A stretch of 64,000 nucleotides of DNA from Azadirachta indica (Eukaryota > Streptophyta > Magnoliopsida > Sapindales > Meliaceae), in contig CM040440.1 of the NCBI GenBank assembly GCA_022749755.1, positions 19,827,269 through 19,891,268 of the forward strand, in the 5' to 3' direction. Shown piece by piece: positions 1-12,493 of the stretch. Numbering within the stretch: position 1 is the first letter of the stretch; each line of letters opens with the position of its first letter. Position numbers and translations under genes: made by a program. The notes beneath the pieces are model-generated. The model was not told where the DNA came from. It saw nothing but the letters and a program-made list of their open reading frames with translations, and ran no database searches.

Positions 1-2728
1 GGTAGACAAGACGAGACAAGACAAGGTCTGGGGGGTCATCAGTTGCCACATGGCAGAACATGTTCGGCTAAAGTTTTGTCGCAGTAGGTCCCACCCCACA
101 TTACTACTGCCAAGCCAAGCCACGAACGGGAAAAACGCACACTTCTACTATTCTCCGCTTCAGTGGTACTAGTTGTTCCTTCCTGATCCACTCCCCACAA
201 ACCACGAACGTGTACTACTGTTTCGTCTTTTGCTAAAACGCTTGCGGAGTATAATACACGCGCCAACTTTTGAGCGTGGGGATGAAAAAAGGTTGGGGGG
301 TTTGTGGGCACAGAAAACCAGCGGGAGAAGGAGGAGAAGGAGAAGGAGAGACGATGACATGTCAATATCTTTGGAACAAAAGCCGTTTACTTTATGCGCG
401 CGTTATTTTCAGTTCGTTTTTTAACCTTTTTCACCCTCTTTGGTAAAATTCAATTTGGCTGTTTTCCACCCTCTTTATCAATCCTCCTATCTATATTCTA
501 TCAATTCCGTACCACTTCTTGTTGTTTGCTTTTTCTGTCCTGAACTTCCAAGTACATACATATTATTATATAATAATAAATAAATAAATTAGAAACGAAA
601 TCACCATGGGTAAAATTAATGGCGTGGGGTAGGTTAGGTAAAGGGTAAAAGCTCTAGGTCGCATATGCGCATAGTAATTCTTGCGGTGTCGCTGAGGGAA
701 ATTGCAATTGCAGCTTATTTTCTGTAGCATACTGTAGTAAAGGCTTTTTTATGGAAACAAAAAATAATTGCACGTCACTTTCATAAATTTCTTTGTTCTG
801 AATCTCTGACAGTTCCCATGCTAGCTAGGGTTGGTCAACAAGTTAAACCAAACTGTACAAAATGTGTGGCAGTGGGAAGCAAGTTGAGCTAGCCAGCTAG
901 CTACCAATGTTTCAAATATTCACAGGCCCCTAGCAACCAGAGAGGGGTTGATTCTCCCAGCTGAGTTTTAGTCTCCTTTTTTTTTTTTCTTTTTTTTTTT
1001 TTGAATCACGCTTCAGCATTTTTGCTTTTTCTATGTGACCAAAAAGCAGAAAATCGTATTGATGGTAATTGCAGAACTACAGGTTTGTTGGGGTAACATT
1101 GTCGTTAGGCAAGGCTTGCCGCCCAATGAAACACAAAGAAAAAGAAAATAGCATGTACAAATACAATGACTAACTGCTAACTGAACTGTCTGAGTCTGAC
1201 TCTGACATCCCTAAAGAAAGAACAAGCTATTCATCTTTTTCTTTTAGCTTGCAACATTGTTTATAATTATAAATTAAAATAAGATGGTGGTAATGAAAGG
1301 GGTTTGCTTTATTTTTGCAGTAAAATCATTAGCAGTAACTGAAAAAAGAAGCCTCAGATCATTCAGAAATTGTTCTCCTTTTCCGCTAGCAATGAGTATC
1401 CATTACATTTACAACTCTTTTTATCTTCTTAAGAATACTGGAATGATACAACAAATAGAAAATTAGAAATAAAAAGCTTTTCCTATTTACAAAAAGGAGC
1501 AGCAAGTGTTATTCGGGCAAGATCCGCGGCAGTTCAGGACTGGGTGAATTTATCCTGCAAAATTAACGAGAATATATTTGTCAAACAGCTAAGGTCTTTA
1601 AAGTGTTATATGCATTACGAACCAACTTCTTTACCCAACTGCCACGGAATAAACGCCTACTCATAAATATCAAATGAAAGCTATCAACTACAGTTAATAA
1701 ATACTCTAGCCATGTGAGCTTGTAAAGACATCACCAGAATTTAAGCAAGAATACCAGACTGATAGTTCTCATACTTTACCTGCTCACTAAAATCCCAAAC
1801 AATTGGTTCTAGCAAGGGGGGTTAAATTTGCCAATTGCAACTGACTGAATATTTGTATTTTGTGCTGCAAACTCGCGCAGTTAGTAGTTAATTAATCACA
1901 ATGTGTACCTGTTGTGATGAGGAAAAGGAATGGAGAGAATTAGACACATGGACCTAGTAGGAAGAACTGCAAGCAAAAAGAGAAAAGGAAAGAAGTGAAA
2001 GGACCAACCTTCTTTTGGATTGTGGGCAATGAATGTCTTTATCACCCTCAAAACAGTTCCTTTGGAACAGTGCAAGCCTGCAACACGGGGGACCAAACAA
2101 CAGATAAGCATAAGAACAAGGAAGAGATTTTCTCAACTGAAAACTTTAATAGTAAACGAGACATGATTTACTACAAAGCTTCAAGAAAGTATGCATGGTA
2201 TATATTCTATTTTTGAATTCGACTAGCCACTCTTTTTAATAGCGAAAAGGCCATGCAGTTGATCAGCAAGTGACTAATCCATGATATTCTGCAAGTAACC
2301 GATACACAAAAATTCTGCATGATCCACTTTATATTGCTCGAAAGGTATACTGTACATTGCAAAATATCCACTAACAATACTGTACTCATATATAATAAAG
2401 CTCTTTTATTCTTTTCTTTTTCTGGTCTGTCCTAATAAGGTTAAAATCATTTAAAATAAGCAAAAATTACCTGACTTGTTGAGCAGAGGAAACAGCACTG
2501 AAATATTTGAACAAACTGCATCTTCAATTGATTTCATACTGATATGAAACAAATCCCGTTAAAATTTGATGAAAATCCAAAATCCACATGCTAGCAGCAA
2601 ATAAGATGTTAATTCATGTTATTTTCTTGTATTTGTAACTTACACAATATTATATTTAGTCCTGCTTCAGGTGCCTTGAGTAAAATACTATTTAGTCCTG
2701 GAACGTGGATCAACCAGAAATACATTTC
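1..2728. other. Spacer downstream of the inositol phosphatase gene
   Basis: No complete gene is supported here. Long T and A tracts (for example 976-1002) and purine-rich stretches (about 318-350) give short chance frames. On the minus strand several segments look like exons because they lie between plausible splice sites: 2046-2079 (acceptor ending TTGCAG, donor AAG|GTTGG on the minus strand), the segment ending at about 2470 with donor CAG|GTAAT, and an acceptor near 1555. They do not join into a recognisable protein and may be spliced 3' untranslated exons of the phosphatase gene. That reading is an inference. Confidence 0.5.
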
Positions 2729-5700
2729 TCAATAGAAATTTAATTCGGTATATCCATGTGACTGAGGCAATAGCTCTTCAACCTCAATTCTGGCACTGGA
2801 ACAACTCATGCTTTTCTTGATTCGGTTACGGTTTAAAGACTCAACCTCTGCTGAGAATATGCTGTAAACTGGTCTGTGATCTGAGAACCTTGACTCCCCA
2901 CGAACATAAGATAACTGATGGAGGCCTCTTCCATACCATAATATGCGATCACACCTACACATAAAGAAGTGCAATTAGTTGTTTGTTTTATCAGTTTTTT
3001 TCATTTAGTCTTATAAGCAATAGGATATCTTATGCAAGGAGATAATATATTTAGGCAACAAAATTACCATGCAGGAGTTCTTCTTTTCTCCCTTGGATGC
3101 CTATCATCCCCTGCATATCTATCTGAATTATTTGAATACTTGTATGTTGGAGGGAAATATATCCTTCCTTCATTCCATCCATTAAAGACACGCCCCCGTC
3201 TTTGCTCTATGCGAAGCTGTAATGGAAAAAATCAACAATCTTCAGATTGAGCAATTCTTCAAATAGGTAAAGAAAAGGCATGAAGTCTTATGACATACTG
3301 AAAAGACGATGAAACAAAATCATATAAATAACTATATCAGAATCACTCAAGCGAGCGTAGTGAAAATGCCTGGTCATTCTCTAACAAAGCCCTCCAGTTG
3401 CGCATCTCAACAAGAGCTTTTGCAGAGCGGTAAGACAGGGCAATCCGATAATTTAAATCACCAAGCCATATAATTCGACTGCACCAAGAAGATCATAAAT
3501 GAGAAAGAAGCAATAACTAAGAGAGTAAGTTTTCTTGTAAATTCATTTTTCACCGAAAATTACAGAGGACACAAGGAATGCTGAAGTAATCAGCAAAATA
3601 ATTATTGCAATTTTAAAATTTTAAATAACCAAATAAAGTAGAAGGAAATGAGAACCTTACTCATGCTCTAGAATTGTTTGAGGGGAGTTCTCATCCCCCA
3701 TGCCATGAACCCTGGGGAAGCGTGTCTTTCTAAGGATCTCCATAACATCAGAGTTTCTCCGTAGCTCATCCCCCTCCTTCTGACCAGAGGTTAAATGACT
3801 ACAGATAAAGCAAAAGCTCGTCTGGTGCAACGACATGCTAATTGAAATTGAACCCTGGAAAAACCAATAGAATAAGAATGGAACCATTTTTTTCTATAGT
3901 CTATTGTGAATTTTACTATCAAAATGGAAAACCCAACAGTATAAGAGCAAAAATGTACCTTGTTTCCAAGATAACCCATCAATCCTCTGCCTACACATGA
4001 CACTTTCATATTGCGAACATTGTCTCTTAAGTCACTCTTCACCCATACTGTAAGAAATATTCCAACCATTTGCTTACTTGCAACCAAACAGTACCTTGAC
4101 TGACCAGATGATCTATCTCTATCCTCCGCTGAAAGGGAACCGCTATAAGTTATTGGTGAGTAATGTGTGGTAACCGGTGAATCCCCAGGACCATTCTCAT
4201 CATCAGAGGAACCCCATCTGAAGTTGGGGTCATAATCGCTAGGCCTGTGTCCAAAGAAAACCCGATCGCAGACACTGAATCGTCTATCTAGTTGGGGTTG
4301 TGGCATTGCCATGTCATTATCCATCCTCATGCTGCGGCTCAAGGACTGGAAGGATCGCCGCTGAAAGAAAGACGAAGCTTTCTGTCTTGTTGAGCCCTCA
4401 AAGTCTGCATCTAATTCTACAATTGGATCAGGGATTGGAGAAGGGGTATGGAAACCACCACTGGTACCAGGAAGACTATTTAGCGTCTTCCTAATAAGAG
4501 CTAGCCATTTTCTGGCTGGACCATTGTTTTCTGTACCCAAAACATTACCAGCATTTAAAGGAACAATTTCTTGAAACCTGAATGCCAAAGGGATGAATAA
4601 GGCTTCTTCTATATATTAAAATCACACAGTTCAAACAAATGAGACAAAAAACAAAAAATCCTTGTTAGTTGAGCATACCCAAGAACATAAATATCTGCGG
4701 GAGGTGAAGTATGAAGCCAATCTTCAAGATTCAAATAACTTGGAGGGGATTTTCCAGCCACATTCCATGTAGCTACAAAAATCCTGTGCCCACACAAAAA
4801 GGCCAAAAAAAAAAAAGAAAAACTAAGAGTAGCTGTTTCAACGATATAAATCTGTCCACGAGAATACACTAAAGAATAAGCTGCACACCTATAATTATGA
4901 ACATCTGTAACTTGTGAGGCATCAAGGTCAATCTTTCCTCGTCGAAACCGATCAGAGTGTCTTCTGCTCGATCTCTCTGTGCATCCAGTGAAAAATTAGA
5001 AAAGTTTTTCAGAAATATATTGCGGCCAAAAATTATAACTTTGTGCGGCAAAGAAATTAAAAATTAAGTGTTTTCGTATTTGTGGTGGTCCAAAGGGGTG
5101 GTGTCTGATACTGAACCTGTTTTGCTTTTCTTGATAGCGCATGCCTCTCTCTCACAGAAGTTGCTTCTCCAATCTTCATCACCACCTGAAAGAGAAAGAC
5201 CATAAAGTGTTTAAAGCTGAGCCCCATCCATCAATCTCGCATATTCAAACACCAGAAAGAACAAATATTTTTTGGATAAAAACAATTAATAGAATTTCTG
5301 CTTGAGGAAGAAAACAAATAAGAGATCTTGAGCCGCAAATGCTTGTAGCAGAAACTCCCCCTTCCATTAGAAACCAAAACGTTTTTAGTACAAAACGAAT
5401 AGTGATACAAAAGTGGAATAATGCGAGTGCCCAGGGTCTGGAAGAATCCACCACCAGTTACTACAGTTGCCAAAAAATCCCTTTTTTTTTTTAAGATATG
5501 CAAGCCAAAATTTTTCAATCTCAGAAGCCAAATTAGTGTCTAAACCATTCAAAATTGAAAACAGAGACAAATTAATCACCCTCATAATCGACATCATCAG
5601 CATGAAAGTCCTCAGCTTTGTTCTTGATATTAAACCACTTCTTGACCAGTGTTTTGGGCCATGATAGCTTCAAAATAGAAGAAAACACAATCAACAATCT

Positions 5701-5784
5701 CAGAACAGAATGTAAACAGAAATCGGAGAAGTTTTGGCATTTATCAACACAAACCTTGCTTTTCTTGGAGCTCCCATCTCTCAT
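2729..5784 (-). CDS. Type I inositol polyphosphate 5-phosphatase (10 exons)
   Basis: This enzyme family removes the 5-phosphate from inositol polyphosphates such as Ins(1,4,5)P3, and from phosphoinositides in some members, so it limits calcium and auxin-linked signalling. Exons on the minus strand: 5755-5784, 5580-5667, 5117-5185, 4889-4976, 4679-4783, 3959-4577, 3661-3854, 3370-3478, 3068-3216, 2729-2954; together 558 aa. Exon 4 to 5 gives the family start of the catalytic domain ([15 protein letters not shown]). The two signature motifs are intact: [10 protein letters not shown] in exon 8, and RRTPAWCDRIL across exons 9-10. A long Ser-rich insert sits between the catalytic blocks in exon 6, as in plant type I enzymes. 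The start [10 protein letters not shown] followed by [13 protein letters not shown] matches the plant family N-terminus as I remember it. Intron 8 (3217-3369) has a GC donor. The protein is full length; the exact paralogue is not assigned. Confidence 0.93.
3217..3369 (-). other. GC-AG intron of the inositol phosphatase gene
   Basis: On the minus strand the exon ends GACCAG and the intron opens GCATTTTC; it closes TTACAG before CTTCGCATAG. Phase 0 is kept, and the protein reads ..LLENDQ then [10 protein letters not shown].., the order expected for the family. Reading through instead meets a stop after about nine codons. No GT close by restores the frame and the family sequence. Confidence 0.75.
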
Positions 5785-6481
5785 CGTTTCACAACTTCAT
5801 ATAGTTATCCTGCTTTAATTAATAAATGCAAATAATTTTACATACTTCTTCAGCTAACCGCTGATGTTTTCAGATGGATTTTTCAATGGAGAAAACCGAA
5901 CTCAAAATATAAAACAAACAACCTGGCAAGATTGTTTTCTTGCTGTTCTATTTTTTATTTTTTACTTCCAACTTCTGGGCTTGTTTTTCTCCCTCAAGAG
6001 AACCAAGAATAAATAGAAGAAACAATGGTTTAAGCTTCTCACTGATTTACAAGAGAAAATGATTAATCTCTTGTTAGCTTATGTAATGAAGAGGAAAGAA
6101 TTGTGGAAACCAAGAAAATTCCAATTTCTGGGCATTTTATCCAGTTATTCTCAAAGGTAAAATCCAAACTACCCAGTTGGGGTGGTTTCTTCTGTTCTCT
6201 TTCACTGCGTGGTTGTTTGTTCAGTCAAGGGAAGAGAGAGGAAAATGAGGGAATTGAAATGGAAATGAAGAAAGCAAAGACAACAACTGATGCGTAGAAG
6301 AAAGACTATGAGATTCTGAGAGGAGAACAAGACAATGTAGGACACATACACATACACAAAAGAGAGAAAAGAGAGAGAAAGAGAAGATATGCATATAGTG
6401 TTATAACAAAATAAAACCTCGTTCTGGGTACAGAGCAAAGTATCGAATTTGAAGAGAATAAAGTGCAGAACAGCTTAGGAG

Positions 6482-6502
6482 CTCTCTCTCTCTCTCTCTC
6501 TC
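6482..6502. repeat. CT/GA microsatellite upstream of the phosphatase gene
   Basis: An uninterrupted run of about ten CT units, some 700 bp upstream of the start codon of the minus-strand phosphatase gene. On the sense strand it reads as GA. Such runs in plant leaders can bind GAGA-type (BPC) factors; that role is inferred, not shown. Confidence 0.8.
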
Positions 6503-9500
6503 CTAAGGCTTTGTACTCCAAATTCAAGGCCAAAAGACCCCGTTACAATACTTTGGGGGTTAAATGAAAATTGAACAGACAATTGCAGGCCAATGGATTT
6601 ATCATTCATGTATTGCTCACCCACCCACACCCAACTCCATACCCGGATCCTCTCTCACTCTGCGTATCTATTTTTAAAAAATAAATAAATAAAAATATAA
6701 CTTCTCTCTCAGTTTCTATGCAAAGTTGTTTGTTTCTCTGGCTGTGGATGGTCAGCAAAGTTAGGTTTGATCTTGTACCCTAGCAGTACCACATTACTCC
6801 ATTTGGTCTTCGATTAGTGAAAAGAGAAGATAAAAGAACAAACAAATATTAAAGAAAAAGAGCTTGTATTGGATGGAGGGTGGGTTTCCTTGTCTTTGAA
6901 TCCTTCTTAAATATCTTCCTCCAGTAAAAATTAAAAACAACTAAATACAATTAGAGTGAAATACACTTTTTGTTTTCTGTTTTAATACAATATTTTTGGC
7001 TGCCTAATATGCTTATGTTCATCTGATTTCTTCGATCTTTCAGGAATGTAGGTATGTTTGCACATTTGTAGGGCAATGTGCTGTAGGGATTTCTCCCCCC
7101 ACCCCTTTTTTTCCCCTTCCTCTTTTTTGTATGTCAAGACTGTTCCTTCAATGTGGGTTTTTGGGCTTTGAGATATATGTGTATATAGATAGGTTTATAG
7201 GGTTCTCAAAAAGAGAATTTTTGTATGAAGAGAAACTGAAACTGATTCTCAACCCAACGTAATTGCATTTGTTGGGTTTTGGGAGATTTTAATTTTGTTT
7301 AATTTACATGTTCAACTTTAGAAGCAATGAATCTCCTCAAAACATTCATTTTGTTGCTTTTTAGCAGTCAATTGTGTTAGCCCTGCAATCCCATTTTGAG
7401 ACTTTTTTGACTCAATCTAGACCCATGTCTAGCACAGACTAAGCAAATTACTATAAGCGTTGTGCTAAACTCTATGCATTAACGGAACATTTTGTGCTTA
7501 GGGGATTGCCTGCAATAAAGAAAAAGAAAGAAAACTCGTTTACATAAATAAATGTAGGATCTTGCTCAACTCAGGGCATCGAAGGTCACCCGAATCGATT
7601 TCTAGGCTGAGCTCACCCACCGCCCACGCCATCTCCTAGGGTTTCGAGTATCAATCTAGTAAGCTACTTAATTTTAAATTAATAACAATATTAATCTTAG
7701 CTTAGCTTAGCTAAAACAAAGTAAAAAATTTCTTGGTTAAAGCTAATACATTTTCAGGCTGCTTGATTTCTTAATTGAGTAATAATATTCATACACATGC
7801 CATATGTGGGAGACTGTGTCTGGCTACCCAAGCTATGTTATATTTTTAATTTGTTTTCATATTTTAAGGGCCTCTTTGCAATCAATTAGGGCATTAATTT
7901 AAAGTGTGTGTTAGATTAAAGCAATAAAATTGACGGCGAGAAACTCCAAAGGCAAATCCCCTCGGCCCCTGTTTCTTCTTCTACTTCTCCCAAATGGGAA
8001 TCCCCCTAACAATTAAATTAAAGCATTAAAAATTAACCTAATTTTATAATACTGAAGCTTCCACTATTATATACAGCCCCCCCACACCCCCCCAAATAAA
8101 AAGGAAAAAAAAAATGGGTTCAAGGTATTGTTGGTTGTCCGGCAGCCAGAAAAGAGCCTTGCTTCTCTATCAACGTGGTTGCCACCCAATAGAAAATGGT
8201 CTTAGACCTTCCATTTGGTTCACATAGCTAAACATCGGATTTACTTGTTGGGATCCATTAAAAGGTGAAAAATAATAAAGTTTGAAGGTAGTAAAAGAAA
8301 ATTTTTGAAGTTGGGCATCCCCCGACCCAAAGTATGGATAGATAACATAACAGAGTCAGTCTTGGTGAGAATAGCAGCAGGAAAATTGAAAGGGTCCATC
8401 ATCTTTCACTGGCATATGCCCACAATAGTACAACTGATGCAATAAAGAAAGACCTTACATCAACAAGAATTAAGACCCACGGGGTCCATTTGTTAAATGC
8501 TTAACATCTACAAAGGCAGAGGGAGGGAGAAAACCACTTTCATTTTTCCAACTAAGAGACTCTTCCCATGCAAAAATTAGAATGGATTTAATAGAGATAT
8601 GATTGAACTTTTATAATTTACCAAATTTTTTACTTACAGTTCCATTACATGCATACATGATTTGAACCTTATTTCTTGTATGAAAATGCCACATGGATTT
8701 GTATTACATCAGACGTCAAACTATTTGCGAAAAATGGATATAACCATCAACGAATAACAAAACGTAATCATATTTATTTAGTTCCAAGATATATGACATC
8801 TAGCTCTCACCTCCTCCCTTCACGTGTCCAAACTTAAGATTAAGGTCATGTCATGTTCCCTTGACATTTGTGTTTCATCCAACTTCCAAACCTTGCATCT
8901 ATGCTCTACCACCCACATTTTTTTTAGATCTCTTCCTTCTTCTGCAAAAATAAAAATTACCCGTAACTTAGATATTGAAACCCTGAAAAAGAAAATAAAA
9001 ATTTAGCGTTGTATATTTGTACTAGTTATTACAGGTAAAATTAATATATCTGTCACAAATGCCCTTTTGTTTCAAATTCAATGAGAAAATGGGAGATGGA
9101 CAAACGAGGCAGTCAAAGATTGATCTTTAACATCTGTACTTTGAGCAAAGTATCTTCTCTCTGAGAGAATTTGAATTTTCTTTTTTGCTTTTTCAGCCTT
9201 TTAAAACCACGCTGGCTGTCTGTCGTTTTACTTGCCGGTGTCAATTTGGGCTTTTCCTTCTTCATATATTTATAACGGGGTCTCTTCTCTTCTCAATTTC
9301 TTTTCGTTTCTTTTCCACCCAGGAAAGAAAAAGGAGTACATAAAACAGTGTCGTACATGTGATGCTCTGCCGTTGGATCAATCAAGATTATTCCAATCCC
9401 GTTTTGTTTTGTCATCCAACATTGCTTTACCTGTTCCGGGCCCGGAGAGGTCACCGTGGAGCCCAACGCACAATGGCCTGTCATTTTCCACAGCGAGTGG

Positions 9501-11385
9501 TATTATGGGCTAAGCAACATAGCCCAAAGACTAAGAGCCATAAAGTTGATCAATCCTCAGCTGTCTGATGAATGTGCTTTTTAACCTAATAACAATATAT
9601 TGACACGTGGTCGCGTTGCTTTACTTTGTAATGTTACCATCAATTATAGATATAGAATAGATCCTTAATTTAGAAACCTCCACGTGGAGAGTACGAGATC
9701 GTGTGTCCTTTGTTTTAACGAAGAAAGATGAGTGGCAATAATGGGACCCATTTCCAGTTCTAATTTACAAGAATAATGCATGGTTCTCGTACACAAACCC
9801 CCACCAAGGGAAAAAGAGGAAAGATGAATGAGAAGAGCCAAATTGACTTGTTCATATCGATGATGTGAAGCTTTTTCAGTTTGGGTAGAAAATGACGAGT
9901 GAATATCATATTCACTTTATAACAAAACAACAAATTCACTTCACCAAAACGATATACATTTGCTTGCCTGCTTTCATTGACCTAAGCTGGGCAAAGATCT
10001 TGTCAAACGTCAACTGTCTTTCTTGCCCTTTCTTTTCTTTTTTTTTTTTTCAGAAAAAAAAATTTGCAAGGCTTCATCTCCGTTAATGTTGCCCATCAAA
10101 TCATGAGGTCTATCTATATATAATGTTGAGCTCTTATCTTATGCCAACCTTGTTCCCTCTGGCTTGACCTTGATCACGGGCATTATCTGCCAATAGTGTT
10201 TAAAGCGATATATATATAATCCGTTTTATTATTAATTTTCTAATTAAGAATTAAATTTAGTTTGTTTTTGTGTGATAGAGGACAGATAAGGAGGTCAAGA
10301 AAGGGTCTTCGGCTTACTTGCATAAATTTTGAAAAGCAAGTTGAACGTTCATGGGATAGTTTATCCCACATGAGAAACATACATTTTCCTCTTTTTTAAT
10401 TAGTAAGAGTGATCCCATATTCCCATCAAACATCTTGCAATCACTAATAAATGCAGCTTTAATCGCGTTACATGTTCTGAGTGATCATATCTAAAAACTT
10501 GTGAAATAAACCAGGAAAAACTACAGGAACTGTATTGAATGGTGGCAGAACCCAGTTCTTCAAAATGACAAAGAAACAACAGAAAGCATCTCCTGAGTCT
10601 GAAACTGTCTCTTTCAGTACAAGTACAAAATTTTCAAGTATATTACTTGAAGGATCAACATTATTTCCCCACATATCATCATTTTGAACAAGCTTTTGTC
10701 TCTTTAATCAGTAAAAAGTTAAAAATTAAGACCAATGATTACAAAAGGGTATGATTCGTCGACCATCCAAGGCCCATCAGCAATGTCTTATAGACCCTTG
10801 TCTTTTTATTTCAAAAGCAACAAAGCTGCTAGTTTGTAAAGAATTTGCTCACTGCCTTTGACTCTCCTTCCTCAAATCTTTAGGAAATAATTTGCCAATT
10901 TATGAGTAAAATCCAACTTTGAGTATTGGTAGCAGAGACCAATCATGTTATCCTATTAAAAGTATTTTCGGGTTAAGCAACAATAGACCGCCTTAACCGT
11001 CAATGCAAGTGCATTCTCTTCCAACTGAAGGATGCATGCACACGCTCACAATAATTCATTGTGTCTATATATCTTTGTACGATCTGTCTTACCCTCACCA
11101 TGATGAACAAGCACTAACTATAGTGAACATCTTTAAATTCCACCCACCAATGAAGCATAAAACCTCCCATTAAATGGCTCGATTTTAACTCAATCAATAA
11201 AAGTTGTTGCTATAAATGAGAATTCAGTAAGGAATGATCTCTCAAATTCCTAACTCTACAAATGTAAATAGAAATTCAGATTGGCAACAAAGAGGGCCAG
11301 TTCTACCGTGCAATGACAACATCATTGCTATAACAAATGTTTTGACAACATCGTATCTTTCAGTGTCAAATTTGAAGTGTTTCCT

Positions 11386-11615
11386 GAGTACCATGTCACA
11401 AAGTTGATGTGGTGCTCTGATCAAATAAATTATTGTCGCGTGTTAAAAGAAATAACAAATGGTATGAAACACAAAAGGAAAATTTTTATTTTCGAAATTC
11501 AAGTGTTGAGGAAAGAGAAAGCAGAGGACAGAAAACAAAATCAATAGACATATGACACCAAATGTCATTCATCAATTGGATGGGAGCGCAACATCAACTT
11601 TGTGACATGGTACTC
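11386..11615. repeat. Inverted repeat, 32-bp arms, 166-bp spacer
   Basis: The arm at 11386-11417 is the reverse complement of 11584-11615 with 30 of 32 positions matching. The shared core is ATCAACTTTGTGACATGG. The arms lie in otherwise unremarkable AT-rich DNA and could form a hairpin in RNA or mark a small mobile element. I saw no clear target duplication or coding match. Confidence 0.7.
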
Positions 11616-12001
11616 CATGAGCACTCAAAACTTTTATCATCTTTCAAATGTCTAACTCCACTGAACTCAATTTGTCACAGTCAATATCACTTACTAATTT
11701 GTAATGACTTGCTTTATTTTTTCACTTCCCCAAACATAACATATAGCTGAAAAACTTACATGGTGGCATGCTCAAAATCATTCCCAGCATCGACCCAATT
11801 AAAAACTGACATCTAATCTTATCTCCACTTAATCCACCTTTCTCTCCTCCGACACTCAATTCATTCAGAGCAAGGAATCATAATTATAGCACAGACAAAC
11901 ATTGTAATTAAGAATTCATCATTCACGTGCTACACTAAACTCATGAACAGCCAATAACTAAACGGAGCGCTAGTACTCGTAAGTTCAACATTACAAACCA
12001 A

Positions 12002-12493
12002 CTACTTAAATTTATGCACATGAACGTCATAACACTTACGCGCCAGTCTCAAGCAATCCAACCAATGCAAGACCTCCATGTTGGGGTCTTTCTCAATTAC
12101 AACATCCGAAACTGTAATCTGCACCTCATCCCGATAACTAGTGATCCTCCCTCGCACTCTAGCTACCACACCAACTTTAATCCGCGCAGCAAAGTCAGTA
12201 GCCGCGTTGGCAATTAATCGAACAGTTGCCGGGTCCCGTCGTGAGAAATACGGAGACCTGAGGTGGTTGAGCCAGAGTACGCAAGGGACGCACCCGGTGC
12301 CGTCGTCGATAGTGAATCTCACGAATTTGTTGGGTTTGAAATCACGTGACGTGATTGTGCCGACGATCTCCGCACGAGAGAGGAGCTTGCCAAATCGAGA
12401 GAATACAGCGGGGTCTGCTGTAGGAGAAAGGGAGAGGAAATCGAAGGCTAACAGTTTTACGTGCGTGTTTAGGAGTGATTGATCCATGGGCAT
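12002..12493 (-). CDS. STN1: CST complex subunit STN1
   Basis: STN1 is the small OB-fold subunit of the CTC1-STN1-TEN1 complex, which caps telomeres and helps fill in the C-rich strand. This is a single-exon frame of 163 aa, close to the roughly 160 aa of plant STN1. The region from about residue 35 (KLLSRAEIVGTITSRDFKPN) to about residue 135 (DEVQITVSDVVIEKDP) has the pattern of strands of one OB-fold, including FTIDDGTGCVPCVLW. The frame opens MPM; the second Met (start at 12487) gives MDQSLLNTHVKLLAFDFLSL, which looks more like the family start and may be the true one. The C-terminus ends ..YDVHVHKFK. No winged-helix domain follows, as is usual in plant STN1. Confidence 0.93.
   Translation of the reverse strand: MPMDQSLLNTHVKLLAFDFLSLSPTADPAVFSRFGKLLSRAEIVGTITSRDFKPNKFVRFTIDDGTGCVPCVLWLNHLRSPYFSRRDPATVRLIANAATDFAARIKVGVVARVRGRITSYRDEVQITVSDVVIEKDPNMEVLHWLDCLRLARKCYDVHVHKFK

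Larger units (their letters stand above)
5785..12001. other. Long spacer: phosphatase promoter/leader and gene-free DNA
   Basis: The first part should hold the leader and promoter of the minus-strand phosphatase gene. A pure CT run lies at 6482-6502, a common leader or promoter feature in plants. The rest (about 6600-12000) is AT-rich with poly-A and poly-T tracts. Short open frames such as 9232-9513 and 10468-10674 show no family motif, splice logic or supporting context. A near-perfect inverted repeat at 11386-11615 is listed separately. I see no tRNA or rRNA gene. Confidence 0.55.

Noticed and set aside
39..424. Overlapping frames on both strands at the left edge
   Set aside because: They arise from a purine-rich repeat (GGAGAA-like), show no family motif and overlap each other antisense.
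3791..3958. Extension of phosphatase exon 6 past 3959
   Set aside because: The frame stays open, but the residues are intronic; a good GT donor lies at 3958-3957 and the next exon restores the family sequence.
9232..9568. Plus-strand frames of 93 and 69 aa
   Set aside because: Low-complexity start, no homology recognised, and no splice or codon evidence.
12014..12482. Plus-strand frames opposite STN1
   Set aside because: Shadows of the STN1 coding sequence; the minus-strand protein has clear OB-fold motifs.
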